Shown here piece by piece: positions 13,499 to 13,934 of a stretch of 13,934 nt of DNA. A program made the translations under genes and the position numbers. The number at the start of each line of letters is the position of its first letter. Positions within the stretch are counted from its first letter, which is position 1. The DNA is from Alphaproteobacteria bacterium (GTDB lineage Bacteria > Pseudomonadota > Alphaproteobacteria > Rs-D84): the NCBI GenBank assembly GCA_024402755.1, contig JAKSTD010000003.1, forward strand, positions 1 to 13,934, written 5' to 3'. The notes beneath the pieces were generated by a model, which was not told the origin of the DNA, made no database searches, and saw nothing but the letters and a program-made list of their open reading frames with translations.

Positions 13499-13934
13499 AT
13501 GAAACAAACACCGATTATATCGATGAAGAAAATCTGTAAAAGTTTCCCTTTGGAAGTTGGTGGGCAGCAGCAGGTTTTATTTGATATATCTTTCACAATT
13601 AACCCCGGTGAATTTGTTGCGATTATGGGGCCATCTGGTTCTGGGAAATCAACATGTATGAATATTGTTGGTGCACTGGATTCTGCAACCAGTGGGATAT
13701 ATGAATTGTACGGCAAAGATATTACAACATTATTACCAGATGAATTAGCAAAGATAAGAAATGAATATATTGGTTTTGTTTTTCAGAATTTTAATTTATT
13801 ACCAAAAAGAAATATTCTGGACAATGTTTTGTTGCCGTTAATGTATCGTGGGCTGCCAATGGAAGAACGTCTTGAACGCGCTCGCGAAATGTTACAAGTG
13901 GTGAATTTGGAAAATTTCGAAACATATTTACCGA
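13499..13934 (+). CDS. MacB-like ABC transporter ATP-binding protein, N-terminal part, cut by window edge
   Basis: About 145 codons are visible from the ATG at 13499, which has an AAGGA ribosome site 8 nt upstream. Walker A is GPSGSGKST at about 44-52, followed by CMNIVGALDSATSG and the Q-loop VFQNFNLLPKRNILDNV, then LPLMYRG. These are hallmarks of the MacB/LolD/FtsE group of ABC ATPases. The signature motif and Walker B lie beyond the edge, so it cannot be seen whether the permease is fused (as in MacB) or separate. Position after the TolC- and MacA-like genes in the same operon (14-nt gap) points to a tripartite MacAB-TolC-type exporter. Confidence 0.92.
   Translation, partial: MKQTPIISMKKICKSFPLEVGGQQQVLFDISFTINPGEFVAIMGPSGSGKSTCMNIVGALDSATSGIYELYGKDITTLLPDELAKIRNEYIGFVFQNFNLLPKRNILDNVLLPLMYRGLPMEERLERAREMLQVVNLENFETYLP

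Overview
The window comes from an A+T-rich Gram-negative bacterium: it encodes a LolA-type periplasmic carrier, a TolC-type outer-membrane channel and acyltransferases of envelope type. A proteobacterium is likely. The class cannot be fixed from this window; small-genome gut alphaproteobacteria are one possibility.

Positions 1-9792 hold an almost complete aryl polyene (APE/flexirubin-like) type II polyketide cluster in two divergent operons. The leftward operon starts near 6200 and runs: chain-length-factor-like partial ketosynthase (apeC-like), PlsC-type acyltransferase (apeD-like), two acyl carrier proteins (apeE/apeF), a small membrane protein (apeG-like), an AMP ligase fused to an ApeI-type dehydratase (apeH-apeI), a family 2 glycosyltransferase (apeJ-like), a LolA-like carrier (apeL-like) and an MMPL exporter cut by the left edge (apeM-like). 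The rightward operon (6246-9792) runs: ketosynthase, ApeP-like dehydratase, ketoreductase, second ketosynthase (apeO-P-Q-R). The ligase would load an aromatic starter onto an ACP. The ketosynthase/CLF pair, ketoreductase and dehydratases would extend it into a conjugated polyene. Acyltransferase, glycosyltransferase, LolA-like carrier and MMPL protein would move it to the outer membrane. ape letters follow the published E. coli/Xenorhabdus scheme as I remember it, and rest on family plus gene order.

Positions 9793-10367 hold no protein gene. They contain tRNA-Lys(UUU) on the minus strand with a hairpin terminator. A 55-bp direct duplication of the tRNA 3' end plus terminator lies 177 bp away. 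Between the copies is a hairpin-rich insert whose minus-strand transcript would be CCA-ended and closed by an acceptor-like stem. A second region of nested inverted repeats (10181-10260) lies upstream of the dihydrofolate reductase gene.

Positions 10368-13934 hold folA, then an efflux operon: TolC-family channel, MacA-like adaptor and the start of a MacB-like ABC ATPase cut by the right edge. A dyad overlaps the likely promoter of this operon.
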